Positions 36,137-47,063 of a stretch of DNA of 64,000 nt are shown here, one piece after another. How positions within the stretch are numbered: the stretch's first letter is position 1; each line of letters starts with the position of its first letter. Source of the stretch: Salvelinus alpinus. Lineage: Eukaryota > Chordata > Actinopteri > Salmoniformes > Salmonidae. The position numbers were made by a program, and so were the translations under genes. Location of the stretch: contig NC_092098.1 of assembly GCF_045679555.1 (NCBI RefSeq), forward strand, positions 18,861,038 to 18,925,037. The letters are read 5' to 3'. The notes below the pieces were generated by a model. That model saw only the letters and a list, made by a program, of their open reading frames with translations. It had not been told where the DNA came from and did not search any database.

Positions 36137-37504
36137 CAGTGCATTCGTAAAGTATTCAGACCCCTTCACTTTTTCCACATTTTGTACCCAAGTATACCCA
36201 AGTGTACCCAAGTCTTCCTGGGTACACCTGTATTTGGGGAGTGTATCCCATTCTTCTCTGCAGATCCTTTCAAGCTCTGTCAGGTTGGATGGGGAGCATC
36301 GGTTGCACAGATATTTTTAGGTTCTCTCCAGAGATGTTCGATCGGGTTGAAGGCTCTGGCTTTGCCACTCAAGGACATTGCGTCTTGTCCAGAAGCCACT
36401 CCTGCTTTGTCTTGGCTGTGTGCTTAGGGTCATTGTCCTGTTGGAAGGTGAACATTCACCCCAGGTACTGAGCAGGTTTTCGTCAAGGATCTCTCTGTAC
36501 TTTGCTGTACGTTGCTCCGGTCATCTTTCCCTCGATCCTGACTAGTCTCCCAGTCCCTGCCGCTAAAAAACATCCCCACAGCATGATGCTGCCCCACCAT
36601 GCTTCACCGTAGGGATGGTGCCAGGTTTCCTCCAGACGTGACGCTTGGCATTCAGGATAAAGAGTTACATTTTGGTTTCATCAGACCAGAGAATCTTCTT
36701 TCTCATGGTCCAAGAGTTGTTTAAGTGCCTTTTGGAAAACTCTAAACAGGCTGTAATATGCCTTTTACTGAGTGGCTTCCGTCTGGCCACTCTACCATAA
36801 AGGCCTGATGTTGGAATGCTGCAAAGATGGTTGTCCTTCTGGAAGGCTCTCTCATCTCCACAGAGGAACTCTGCAGCTTTTTCAGAGTGACCTTCAGGTT
36901 CTTGGTCACCTCCCTGACCAAGGCCCTTCTCCCCCGATTGCTCAGTTTGCCGGGCGACCAGAGTCTTGGTGGTTCCAAACTTCCATTTAAGAATAATGGA
37001 GACCACTGTGTTCTTGGGGACCTTCAATGCTGCAGAAATGTTTGGGTACCCTTCCCCCAATCTGTGCCTCTACACAATCCAGTCTCGGAGCTCTACAGAC
37101 AATTTCTTCGACCTCATGGCTTGGTTTTTGCTCTGACATGCACTGTCAACTGTGGGACCTTATATAAACAGGTGTGTGCCTCTCCAAATCATGCCATTTG
37201 AATTTAGCACAGGTGGACTCCAATCAAGTTGTAGAAACATCTCAAGGATGATCAATGGAAACAGGATGCACCTGAGCTCAATTTCAAGTCTCATAGCAAA
37301 GGGTCTGAATACTTATGTAAATAAGATAATTTATTTTATTTTATAAATTAGCTAACATTTCAAAAAAACTGTTTTTGCTTCGTATTCATGGGGTATTGTG
37401 TGTAGATTGATGAAAATGTTTTATTAAATCAATTTTAGAATAAGGCTGTAATGTAGCGAAATATGGAAAAAGTGAAGGGGTCTGAATATTTTCCGAATCC
37501 ACTG
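36137..37504 (-). mobile_element. Tc1-like transposon (minus), decayed
   Basis: The termini cagtgcattcgtaaagtatt (36137) and aatattttccgaatccactg (to 37504) are inverted repeats flanked by TA. It is the same family as 11073-12658 but opposite in orientation. The segment after the left terminus is replaced by three 10-bp repeats of acccaagtat type (36186-36215), and the 3' coding end is missing. The rest of the transposase is present in fragments. Confidence 0.88.
36665..37130 (-). pseudogene. Tc1 transposase fragment
   Basis: Minus-strand pieces show GEGYPNISAALKVPKNTVVS, a shifted GKLSNRGRRALVREVTKNLK, then GLYGRVARRKPLSKRHITAC and ILWSDETKM, so the first catalytic Asp is present. A stop follows soon after, and the downstream DDE region (36310-36660) is unreadable in one frame. 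At least two frameshifts separate the helix-turn-helix part from the catalytic part. Confidence 0.85.
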
Positions 37505-37572
37505 TATGTATCCATGTAGAATTCATAAGCAATGTTTTTGAAGATGGTGGGGTGATCACAACACAACAGTAG

Positions 37573-39753
37573 TTGATGCTATGCTATAGACACACAAAGA
37601 GGTGCCCACTACAAACCAACACTGTTTGTGGGACTTGTCGATTGCATATCAATTGCGCAACCAGGGCTGGTAAAACCCTGGATCATTGTTATTCTAACTT
37701 CCGCGACGCATATAAGGCCCTCCCCCGCTCTCCTTTCGGAAAAGCTGACCACGACTCCATTTTGTTGCTTCCAGCCTACAGACAGAAACTAAAACAAGAA
37801 GCTCCCGCGCTCAGGTCTGTTCAACGCTGGTCCGACCAATCTGATTCCACGCTTCAAGACTGCTTCGATCACGTGGATTGGGATATGTTCCGCATTGCGT
37901 CCAACAACAACATTGACGAATACGCTGATTCGGTGAGCGAGTTCATTAGAAAGTGCATTGGCGATGTCGTACCCACAGCAACTATTAAAACATTCCCAAA
38001 CCAGAAACCGTGGATTGATGGCAGCATTCGCGCGAAACTGAAAGCGCAAACCACTGCTTTTAACCAGGGCAAGGTGACCGGAAACATGACCGAATACAAA
38101 CAGTGTAGCTATTCCCTCCGAAAGGCAATCAAACAAGGTAAGCGTCAGTATAGAGACAAAGTAGAGTTGCAATTCAACGGCTCAGACACAAGAGGTATGT
38201 GGCAGGGTCTACAGTCAATCACGGATTACAAAAAGAAAACCAGCCCCGTCGCGGACCAGGATGTCTTGCTCCCAGACAGACTAAATAACTTCTTTGCTCG
38301 CTTTGAGGACAATACAGTGCCACTGACACGGCCCGCTACCAAAACCTGCGGACTCTCCTTCACTGCAGCCGACGTGAGTAAAACATTTAAACGTGTTAAC
38401 CCTCGCAAGGCTGCAGGCCCAGATGGCATCCCCAGCCGTGTCCTCAGAGCATGCGCAGACCAGCTGGTTGGTGTGTTTACGGACATATTCAATCAATCCT
38501 TATCCCAGTCTGCTGTTCCCACATGCTTCAAGAGGGCCACCATTGTTCCTGTTCCCAAGAAAGCTAAGGTAACTGAGCTAAATGACTACCGCCCCGTAGC
38601 ACTCACTTCCGTCATCATGAAGTGCTTTGAGAGACTAGTCAAGGACCATATCACCTCCACCCTACCTGACACCCTAGACCCACTCCAATTTGCTTACCGC
38701 CCCAATAGGTCCACAGACAACGCAATCGCAACCACACTGCACACTGCCCTAACCCATCCGGACAAGAGGAATACCTATGTGAGAATGCTGTTCATCGACT
38801 ACAGCTCAGCATTTAACACCATAGTACCCTCCAAACTTGTCCACAAGCTCGAGACCCTGGGTCTCGACCCCGCCCTGTGCAACTGGGTACTGGACTTCCT
38901 GACGGGCCGCCCCCCCCCCCAGGTGGTGAGGGTAGGTAACAATATCTCCACCCCGCTGATCCTCAACACTGGGGCCCCACAAGGGTGCGTTCTGAGCCCT
39001 CTCCTGTACTCCCTGTTCACCCACGACTGCGTGGCCATGCACGCCTCCAACTCAATCAGCAAGTTTGCGGACGACACTACAGTGGTAGGCTTGATTACCA
39101 ACAACGACGAGACGGCCTACAGGGAGGAGGTGAGGGCCCTCGGAGTGTGGTGTAAGGAAAATAACCTCACACTCAGCGTCAACAAAACAAAGGAGATGAT
39201 TGTGGACTTCAGGAAACAGCAGAGGGAGCACCCCCCTATCCACATCGACGGGACAGTAGTGGAGAGGGTAGTAAGTTTTAAGTTCCTTGGCGTACACATC
39301 ACGGACAAACTGAATTGGTCCACCCACACAGACAGCGTTGTGAAGAAGGCGCAGCAGCGCCTCTTCAACCTCAGGAGGCTTAAGAAATTCGGCTTGTCAC
39401 CAAAAGCACTCACAAACTTCTACAGATGCACAATCGAGAGCATCCTGTCAGGCTGTATCACCGCCTGGTACGGCAACTGCTCCGGCCACAACCGTAAGGC
39501 TCTCCAGAGGGTAGTGAGGTCTGCACAACGCATCACTGGGGGCAAACTACCTGCCCTCCAGGACACCTACACCACCCGATGTCACAGGAAGGCCATAAAT
39601 ATCATCAAGGACAACAACCACCCGAGCCACTGCCTGTTCACCCCGCTATCATCCAGAAGGCGAGGTCAGTACAGGTGCATCAAAGCAGGGACCGAGAGAC
39701 TGAAAAACAGCTTCTATCTCAAGGCCATCAAACTGTTAAACAGCCACCACTAA
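37573..39753 (+). CDS. L2-type LINE ORF2 protein, 5'-truncated but open (RT)
   Basis: An uninterrupted 726-codon frame encodes the replication protein of a non-LTR retrotransposon, which nicks DNA and reverse transcribes its RNA at the target. Recognisable homology starts near residue 22: HINCATRAGKTLDHCYSNFR and PFGKADHDS are the end of the AP-type endonuclease, with its His next to the usual SDH position. The reverse transcriptase spans about residues 278-600: KAAGPDGIPSRVLR, YRPVALTSVIMKCFE, FIDYSSAFN (catalytic Asp 409), GAPQGCVLSPLL (467), FADD (498-501) and FKFLGVHI. The C-terminal domain (CTIESILSGCITAWYGNC; RCHRKAINIIKDNNHPSHC) runs to the stop. Most of the endonuclease and any ORF1 are missing, so this copy cannot move itself. 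The start at 37573 lies in non-LINE flank and is arbitrary. The lack of stops suggests recent insertion. Confidence 0.9.
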   Translation: MMLCYRHTKRCPLQTNTVCGTCRLHINCATRAGKTLDHCYSNFRDAYKALPRSPFGKADHDSILLLPAYRQKLKQEAPALRSVQRWSDQSDSTLQDCFDHVDWDMFRIASNNNIDEYADSVSEFIRKCIGDVVPTATIKTFPNQKPWIDGSIRAKLKAQTTAFNQGKVTGNMTEYKQCSYSLRKAIKQGKRQYRDKVELQFNGSDTRGMWQGLQSITDYKKKTSPVADQDVLLPDRLNNFFARFEDNTVPLTRPATKTCGLSFTAADVSKTFKRVNPRKAAGPDGIPSRVLRACADQLVGVFTDIFNQSLSQSAVPTCFKRATIVPVPKKAKVTELNDYRPVALTSVIMKCFERLVKDHITSTLPDTLDPLQFAYRPNRSTDNAIATTLHTALTHPDKRNTYVRMLFIDYSSAFNTIVPSKLVHKLETLGLDPALCNWVLDFLTGRPPPQVVRVGNNISTPLILNTGAPQGCVLSPLLYSLFTHDCVAMHASNSISKFADDTTVVGLITNNDETAYREEVRALGVWCKENNLTLSVNKTKEMIVDFRKQQREHPPIHIDGTVVERVVSFKFLGVHITDKLNWSTHTDSVVKKAQQRLFNLRRLKKFGLSPKALTNFYRCTIESILSGCITAWYGNCSGHNRKALQRVVRSAQRITGGKLPALQDTYTTRCHRKAINIIKDNNHPSHCLFTPLSSRRRGQYRCIKAGTERLKNSFYLKAIKLLNSHH

Positions 39754-40258
39754 CATCGAGTGGCTGCTGCCAACATACTGACTCAACCCCAGCTCACTTT
39801 AATAATGCGAATTGATGGAAATTGATAAAAAATGTATCACTAGCCACTTTAAACAATGCCACTTAATATAATGTATATGTATATACTGTACTCTATATCA
39901 TCTACTGCATCTTGCCATCTTTATGTAATACATGTATCACTAGCCACTTTAAACTATGCACTTTTATGTTTACATACCCTACATTACTCATCTCATATGT
40001 ATATACTGTACTCGATACCATCTACTGCATCTTGCCTATGCCGTTCTGTACCATCACTCATTCATATATCTTTATGTACATATTCTTTATCCCTTTACAC
40101 TTATGTGTATAAGGTAGTAGTTGTGGGATTGTTAGGTTAGATTACTCGTTGGTTATTACTGCATTGTCGGAACTAGAAGCACAAGCATTTCGCTACACTC
40201 GCATTAACATCTGCTAACCATGTGTATGTGACAAATACAAATTGATTTGATTTGATTT
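37640..40258 (+). mobile_element. L2-type LINE, 5'-truncated
   Basis: Spans the truncated ORF and a 3'UTR of about 500 bp. The UTR contains a tandem duplication of about 100 bp (39833-39932 and 39933-40037; both include tgtatcactagccactttaa and catctactgcatcttgcc). The tail near 40230-40258 is (TTTGA)n, the short-repeat tail usual for L2, not poly(A). A tail of the same subfamily occurs in antisense at 62931-63057. Target duplication could not be defined. Confidence 0.88.
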
Positions 40259-40869
40259 TTGATTTGTAGCATCTCCTAGGTTTATGCTCAGTAATTTCAA
40301 AAGCACCAATGTGAATTTGAATGTGTTTTTCAACAGGTGCATACCTCCAGTGCACAGTATGGTGTGTTTTTAGATGTTCCTGGCAGGGTTTATATAATTG
40401 TGCTTGGTGCGGTCACCAATGAGGCTGGTAATACTCTTTAATCATAATTGATTATTGTATATGCCCAATTGACAGACCATGTTATTTTGGTTCTGTAGAA
40501 AAACATACAAATAAATAGTTAAACAACAGAGACCGTTTGAGAGAATCTGTCATATTGCCCCTGGTCATGGTGGCACTTCACTAGAGGCTGATGCGGAAAA
40601 CTACTTTGATGTGCACAGTTAAGAGAAGATTAAAGACATGGAATTATGGTAATAATTTGGTAGCCTGTAGGTTCTTTACAGTGTGTCCAAAATCATTGGA
40701 AAAAACTTTGATCATCCCGGCTAACAAGGTAAGGATTCCCTCTTTGGAACACAGTCAGTGAGTAGTAATTGTTTTTTTTTAGAAGGCAGAACTCTGCAGT
40801 CATGGAGCTGTAGGTTTGCTACTAATATTCTTGGGGAGGCAGTGATATTGCTGGTGCTGTTACCTAAAG
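40259..40869. other. No gene recognised
   Basis: Unassigned sequence between the L2 tail and a palindromic MITE. Confidence 0.4.
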
Positions 40870-41071
40870 CAGGGTTTCCCAAACTCGGTCCCGGGGCCCC
40901 CCTGGGTGCACGTTTTGTTTTTTGCCCTAGCATTACACAGCTGATTCAAATAATCAGTTGATTCAAATAAGCTTGATGATGAGTTGATTATTTGAATCAG
41001 CTGTGTAGTGCTAGGGAAAAAAAGAAAATGTGCACCCAAGCTCGGCATGTGACCGAGTTTGGTAAACCCTG
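40870..41071. mobile_element. Palindromic hAT-type MITE
   Basis: A 202-bp foldback: CAGGGTTTCCCAAACTCGGT at the left is mirrored by ccgagtttggtaaaccctg at the right. The arms continue with gcacgttttgttttttgccc / tagggaaaaaaagaaaatgt and cagctgattcaaataatc / gattatttgaatcagctg. Flanks ACCTAAAG and ATCTATGG agree at 5 of 8 positions, a weak 8-bp duplication. The termini resemble those of hAT elements. No coding capacity. Confidence 0.75.
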
Positions 41072-41194
41072 ATCTATGGAAGGGTGTGTATTGTAAGTCA
41101 AAAACACTGACAGTAAATGTGAAGGTATTTGACAGTCCTGCTTTTGGAGATATGTGAACAGAACAGATTTGCTTCATAATGAATAATCCAACAT

Positions 41195-42400
41195 GTCTTT
41201 CTGTTTTAGATTATTGTCCTGCTGAAAGGTGAATTAATCTCAGTGTCTGGTGGAAAGCAGACTTAACCAGGTTTTCCTCTATGATTTTGCCTGTGCTTAG
41301 CTCCATTCCGTTTCTTTTTTATCCTGAATAACTCCCCTGTCCTTAACGATAACAAGCATACCCATAACATGATGCAGTCACCACAATGCTTGAATATATG
41401 GAGAGTGGTACTCGGTAATGTGTTGTATTGGATTTGCCCCAAACAATACTTTGTATTCACATTTTTTGCAGTATTACTTTAGTGCCTTATTGCAAACAGA
41501 ATGCATGTTTTGGAATATGTTTTATTCTGTACAGGCTTCCTTCTATTCACTCTGTCAGTTAGGTTAGTATTGTGGAGTAACTACAATGTTGTTGATCCAT
41601 CTTCAGTTTTCTCCTATCACAGCCATTCAATTCTGTAATTGTTTGAAAGTCACCATTGGCCTCATGGTGAAATGCCTGAGCAGTTTCCTTCCTCTCCGGC
41701 AACTGCGTTAAGAAGGTTGCCTGTATCTTTGTAGTGACTGGGTGTAATGAATAACTTCACCATGGTCAAAGGGATATTCAATGTCTATTTTTTTTTTTTT
41801 GCCAATGTACCAATAGGTGCCCTTCTTTGCAAGGCATTAGAAATCCTCCTTTGTCTTTGTGGTTGAATTTGTGTTTTAAATTCACTGCTCGACTGAGGGA
41901 CCTTACAGGTGTTGTATGTGTACTGTATGTGTACTGTAGAAGATGGGGCCGAAGAACATGGCTGACGTTTTACATTCCAACCAATTGTGCAATTTTGTAA
42001 TTTTTTTGAGTTTGGTGTAACATATTTTTTAATTTATTGTGTACATAATGTTGCTGCTCCTCATTATTGTTATTCTTATTGTGTTACTTTTTATTATTGC
42101 TTTTTATTTTAGCCTACATGGTAAATATTTTCTTCTTGAACTGCACTGTTGGTTAAGAGCTTGTAAGTAAGCATTTCATGGTAAAGTCTACATTTGTTGT
42201 ATTCGGCGCATGTGGCAAATACAGTTTGATTTGGTTTGATGTGTGGGGTACAGAGATGAGTTAGTCATTCCAAAATCATGTTAAACACTATTATTGCACA
42301 CAGACAAAAAATAACATGTTTCCACTTTGACATTATGGGGTATTGTGTGTAGGCCAGTGACAAAGAATCTCAATTGAATCCATTTTAAATGTAGGCTGTA
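41195..42400 (-). mobile_element. Tc1-like transposon (minus), heavily decayed
   Basis: Same family as 56391-58112, in reverse orientation. Shared stretches include ctccgtgtctggtgg-type sequence at about 41240, tgtattggatttgcccc at 41426, ttgttgatccatcttcagtt at 41590-41610, and the terminal region ttatggggtattgtgtgtag at 42334. The left part and outermost terminus are missing. Transposase remnants have no usable frame. An internally deleted LINE is inserted at about 41944-42237. Confidence 0.75.
41944..42237 (+). mobile_element. Internally deleted LINE (5'UTR joined to 3'UTR)
   Basis: The first ~110 bp (gccgaagaacatggctgacg; aaccaattgtgcaattttg; gtgtacataatgttgctgct) resemble the 5' untranslated leader of the salmonid L2-type LINE as I remember it. 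From about 42075 it matches the 3'UTR of the LINE at 32530-33080 (ctgcactgttggttaagagc; gtaagtaagcatttcatggt; gtattcggcgcatgtggcaa) and ends in a (TTTGA)n tail. All coding sequence is absent. It sits inside the Tc1 at 41195-42400, whose sequence resumes with gtggggtacagagatgag. Confidence 0.65.
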
Positions 42401-42844
42401 ACTCAACAATAAAAAATAAGAATGTGCAGTTGAGGAAAACAACATGTGTAATTTCTGCATTGATAATTAAAGGCTTCGAAAAATAATGATTTAACCTCAC
42501 TACTTTAACATGCAAAATCAAGCATCATATGGTAAAAACAGAAAAAACATGCTGTAAAATGTATTTATTTCAGTGCAGATAAATCACCACAGACTGCATC
42601 ATAGTGAACTGATCCAACCTGAGGCTGTCTATTAAAAACATTAGCATTTTAATTTTTAGTGAAGGGCAGGTATTCAGGTCTCATGTCAAAGAGAAACATC
42701 AAGCCACCAAATGGGCTTGGTGCAGATGGACAAGAATGAGCAGATCTACACAACGTGGCCTGGAAAACCAAAGGGAGAGTATTGTGAAGAACAGTCAGGA
42801 AAGAGAGGAATCACAACATTAGTTTGTAAATAACACAGCCTCTG
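42401..42844. other. No gene recognised
   Basis: Unassigned sequence; no ORF with recognisable motif. Confidence 0.4.
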
Positions 42845-43033
42845 TACACTCTTAGAAAAAAAAGTGCTATCTAGAACCAAAAAGGTAAATCGGCTGTCCC
42901 CATAGGAGAAGCCTTTGAAGAACCCTATGTAGAACCCTTTCCACAGAGGGTTCTACATGGAACCCAAAAGAGTTTTACCTGGAACCAAAGACAGCCACAG
43001 GACCCTTTTGGAACCCTTTTTTCTATGAGTGTA
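42845..43033. mobile_element. Palindromic MITE
   Basis: Ends TACACTCTTAGAAAAAAAAG and ccttttttctatgagtgta form imperfect inverted repeats about 189 bp apart. The interior is itself largely self-complementary (gtagaaccctttcc / gagggttctacatggaaccc). This is a common teleost foldback element. No coding capacity. Confidence 0.75.
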
Positions 43034-43355
43034 GAGTGTGTAATGTTCCCAATGTAGTGTGTGGTGTTATGGTTTGCCCTTATAGTTCCAATTAGAGTAT
43101 TTATTAGAAAACTGAAACCACAGCTGTTTATTTCATCACTTTGATTCTGAAATGCAAAATAGTGAACCAATTGGAGAAATAGATAGCTCCCAGGCAGCAT
43201 CTTGGTGAAGCATGCTTAGAGTAGTTGGCATTAGACTGGGCCTTAGGAAATACACAATGCCTAAGGAAATACTTGCAACTGTTTTGAAGCAGAGAACAAT
43301 TGATGAATAAATACGTGAGTATTTGTTTCAGACCTAGACAATGTGGTGCATTATT

Positions 43356-44009
43356 TAGGGCTCTATAAAATCAGTTTTTATTATTTGCGTGATTCCGATT
43401 TGTTTTTTCAAAAAATAGAAAAACAACTAAATTGTATTCCACAACAATGCTTAAACCACATCAGGAGACCACATTTGAGGTCTGGGAAAGATCTAAGATA
43501 TTTTCATTTTTGGGTGTAGATACTAATTCAAGTGTGCACCAGCCAGAGACGTGTTTGGTTAGTAGTGTTTTTATAGCGCACATGAGATTGCAGAGTTTGC
43601 TAAACAAATTGCCACTGGATTAATGCAAATAATCATGATATCATTCTGTCAGGTAGGAATAGACTACTTTTTAGTGAAGATTTAATGGAGAAGGTTTTTG
43701 GGAAAGCCTTTCCATCTACCAGAAGACGGTTGTCATTGGTAACGGCTACACAAAGTGGTAAATAAACACGCACAGACAGGGGCATTCCTGTGCCATTGCC
43801 ACTTAAAACATTTGAAGGAAAATATGAATCACTGATGCATTTTGTACATGTCTTATGATAATCTTGGGCAAATTAATTCATTTTCTAATAAGTTCAATAC
43901 ATTTAGTTGATTTTCTACTAGTTAAAACATTTTTTGAATTGTTGAATTCAATCTCTGTATTCTGTGATTCCGTCCACGTTCTCTGAATTGCGGATTTTCT
44001 AAGGCCCTA
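43356..44009 (+). mobile_element. Non-autonomous element with TAGGGC termini
   Basis: TAGGGCTCTATAAAATC at 43356 and GATTTTCTAAGGCCCTA ending at 44009 are inverted repeats (14 of 17 match). A TAGGGC start suggests a hAT-type element, but no clean 8-bp duplication is visible. The left half recurs at 49026-49340. Shared phrases are aaccacatcaggagaccac and gattgcagagtttgc. The 63-codon frame inside is not recognisable. Confidence 0.55.
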
Positions 44010-44335
44010 ATTAATTGAAAAGTCCCAAAATGTGACACATTATGCCAGATTTGTTAAAAATTGGAGTACCAGCGAGCATGGAAAGCAATATACAGGTAGT
44101 TACATTTCCTCTCCTCATTCCCTGAGGCTGTGTTTTGCTCTCTGGCCCGGCTGTCATATCCTTTGCATGATATCACATACAAATTCTACTGCTTGTTGCA
44201 AGTTAAAAAGATAGATTTTGAGGCACTTGCTCTTCAGCACAATGGAAAATTGCCAAGAGCAAAGAGGTATTCTTAGTTGACCCTGAGCTTGGCTTTTATG
44301 TTTACTGGTATTTACTGCTTCACTCTCTCTCTCTC

Positions 44336-45184
<849 letters not shown>

Positions 45185-46214
45185 AGATCCGGGTTATTCA
45201 ATTGGGGGTATTGCAGGGGGTCCGTGGAAATATATATAGCATTTTCTATTGTATTTTATGAATATTGCTGGAATCAACAGTATAAAAGAAGAGACTATCT
45301 TATTTCTAAAGATGTGAACTATATTTCTCAACTCCTAATATTGAACAAATTACACTCACTGGAGTATCTGAAATAGGCTTAAAAAAAACACCCGCAAATA
45401 GGCAGTGTGGCAAGTGTCGCTGGCTACTGGTAAGCTTTCTTGACATGGACATACATTTTTGCCAACACATGGCTAACCTTCGTTTAAAGGTCCAATGCAG
45501 CCGTTTTTATCTCAATATCAAATAATTTCTGGGTAACAATTAAGTACCTTACTGTGATTGTTTTCAATTAAAATGGTAAAAAGAAGAACAAATAGCTTCT
45601 TAGCAAAGAGAAATTTTTCTAAAAATAATTTAGCTTGGCCTGTCTGGGAGTGGTCTGAGTGGGGAGGGGAAACTGGAAAATTAGCTGTTATTGGCAGAGA
45701 GGTCTGTAACTTTCTTTCTTATTGGTCTATTCGCTAATTTACCCACCAAAACTCCATCCCACCAAAAGAGGCTGAAATTTCAGGTGGTCTTTTCAAACAA
45801 CTCTTACACTAAAAGGGCATTATCACCATTTTCACAATTTCACAGTTTTGTTCCAAACTCATAGCGTGGAAACATATATAAAACACATGAAAATCACATT
45901 TTTGACTGCACTTGGCCTTTAACCAGCTAAACTGCTGCTCTTAGCAAAAATGTGTTTTGGAGTTTCTAGCTAATAGGCTATGTTAGAGTTTACACTTCCT
46001 CTTCCAATTATAACGTGGGAAGGTCAAAATAATGAAAAACTATCTGCCAAATCTATTCATTTTAAAATGTTGATTACTTCACCTTGCCAATATCATTCAC
46101 CTGATGATAAGACAAGACATGTGAAGCATTATTTTTGATGACTTATGATGGGGTCTCTGGATCACCGGTTTGCCTGGGAGGGGGTCCTTGGGCAAGAAAA
46201 GGTTGAAGACCCCT
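45185..46214. repeat. Probable hAT-type repeat holding a second MITE
   Basis: The left edge atccgggttattcaattggg and the right edge ggttgaagacccctg resemble terminal sequences of hAT-like elements (right reverse complement CAGGGGTCTTCAACC). Near both ends lie gggggtccgtgg and ggtccttgggcaag, facing the same way, so the termini are not simple mirror images. The centre is occupied by a TTAA-flanked element (45484-45922). Limits are tentative. Confidence 0.4.
45484..45922. mobile_element. TTAA-flanked MITE
   Basis: TTAA at 45484-45487 and at 45919-45922 flank an element whose ends mirror each other: AGGTCCAATGCAG and CTGCACTTGGCCT. TTAA target sites are typical of piggyBac-type transposases, though the termini do not start with the usual CCC. 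There is no ORF. It is inserted in the repeat at 45185-46214. Confidence 0.65.
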
Positions 46215-47063
46215 GGTATACTGTAGATGATCACATTAGTCAGGATCCTTCTCTGTGGTCAATGCCAAGCTCTATGAATGTGTTTTAGTCATTAAATCAG
46301 TCATTTCTATTTAGAGGCACAGGGGAAGAGAGTTTAGCCTGAACCTCATTGCCATTTCAGTCAGAGCTCTCCTTTTGTTTTCTGTGTGTGATCAGCTAGT
46401 CTTACCAAGGCCCACTATTACAGTAAGTGTTTTCAGTTGTCATATGACTCCATGAAAGGTACAGGATATGACATTTCATAAATAAATATCTATGAATAAT
46501 TTAAATGGTTTACATTTTAGTGGGAATACTGCCAGTAACACAGATACACTGTGGAAGACCATTTTTTGGGTAAATTTGTCAGTCTTCTATGAGTAATCTT
46601 TTAAATGGAAAGCATTGCTTTTTAAGTTACTTTTTACAGTCCGCTGTCACTAAGTGTCACTGGCTTGGGGCGGTGGATGGATGGGGTGGACCATGGCAGC
46701 TAGTGCTTCCCCAGAAGAGTGTCTATGTGGGCCATGTAAAGTGGAATGGAGGTAGCTAGCCATAAGGTCTGTAGTTAATTCTGGGCCTGTCTGTCACCTG
46801 CTGGAGGTACATTTTGAATAATGATATTACTCTGCTGATTTTCCTCTCATCACTGAGCTGGGGGAGAAAATCAATGATCTTGGATCATTACCTTGCAGTA
46901 TGACAGATAGCAGCAGGCAATGGGAGGATATTTGACCATCCTATAAAGATTAAAAAAATAACAGTTTTTTAATGTATTTTATTGTGCTACACAAACTTGG
47001 AAGTAAAATGTTAATATCAAAAACCTTATGTTGCACCCCTTTTGATATGTACATTTTTGTACA
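46215..47063. other. No gene recognised
   Basis: Unassigned sequence without a supported feature. Confidence 0.45.

Noticed and set aside
37789-39413. Minus-strand frames across the L2 LINE
   Set aside because: They overlap the clear plus-strand RT frame and have no domain of their own.
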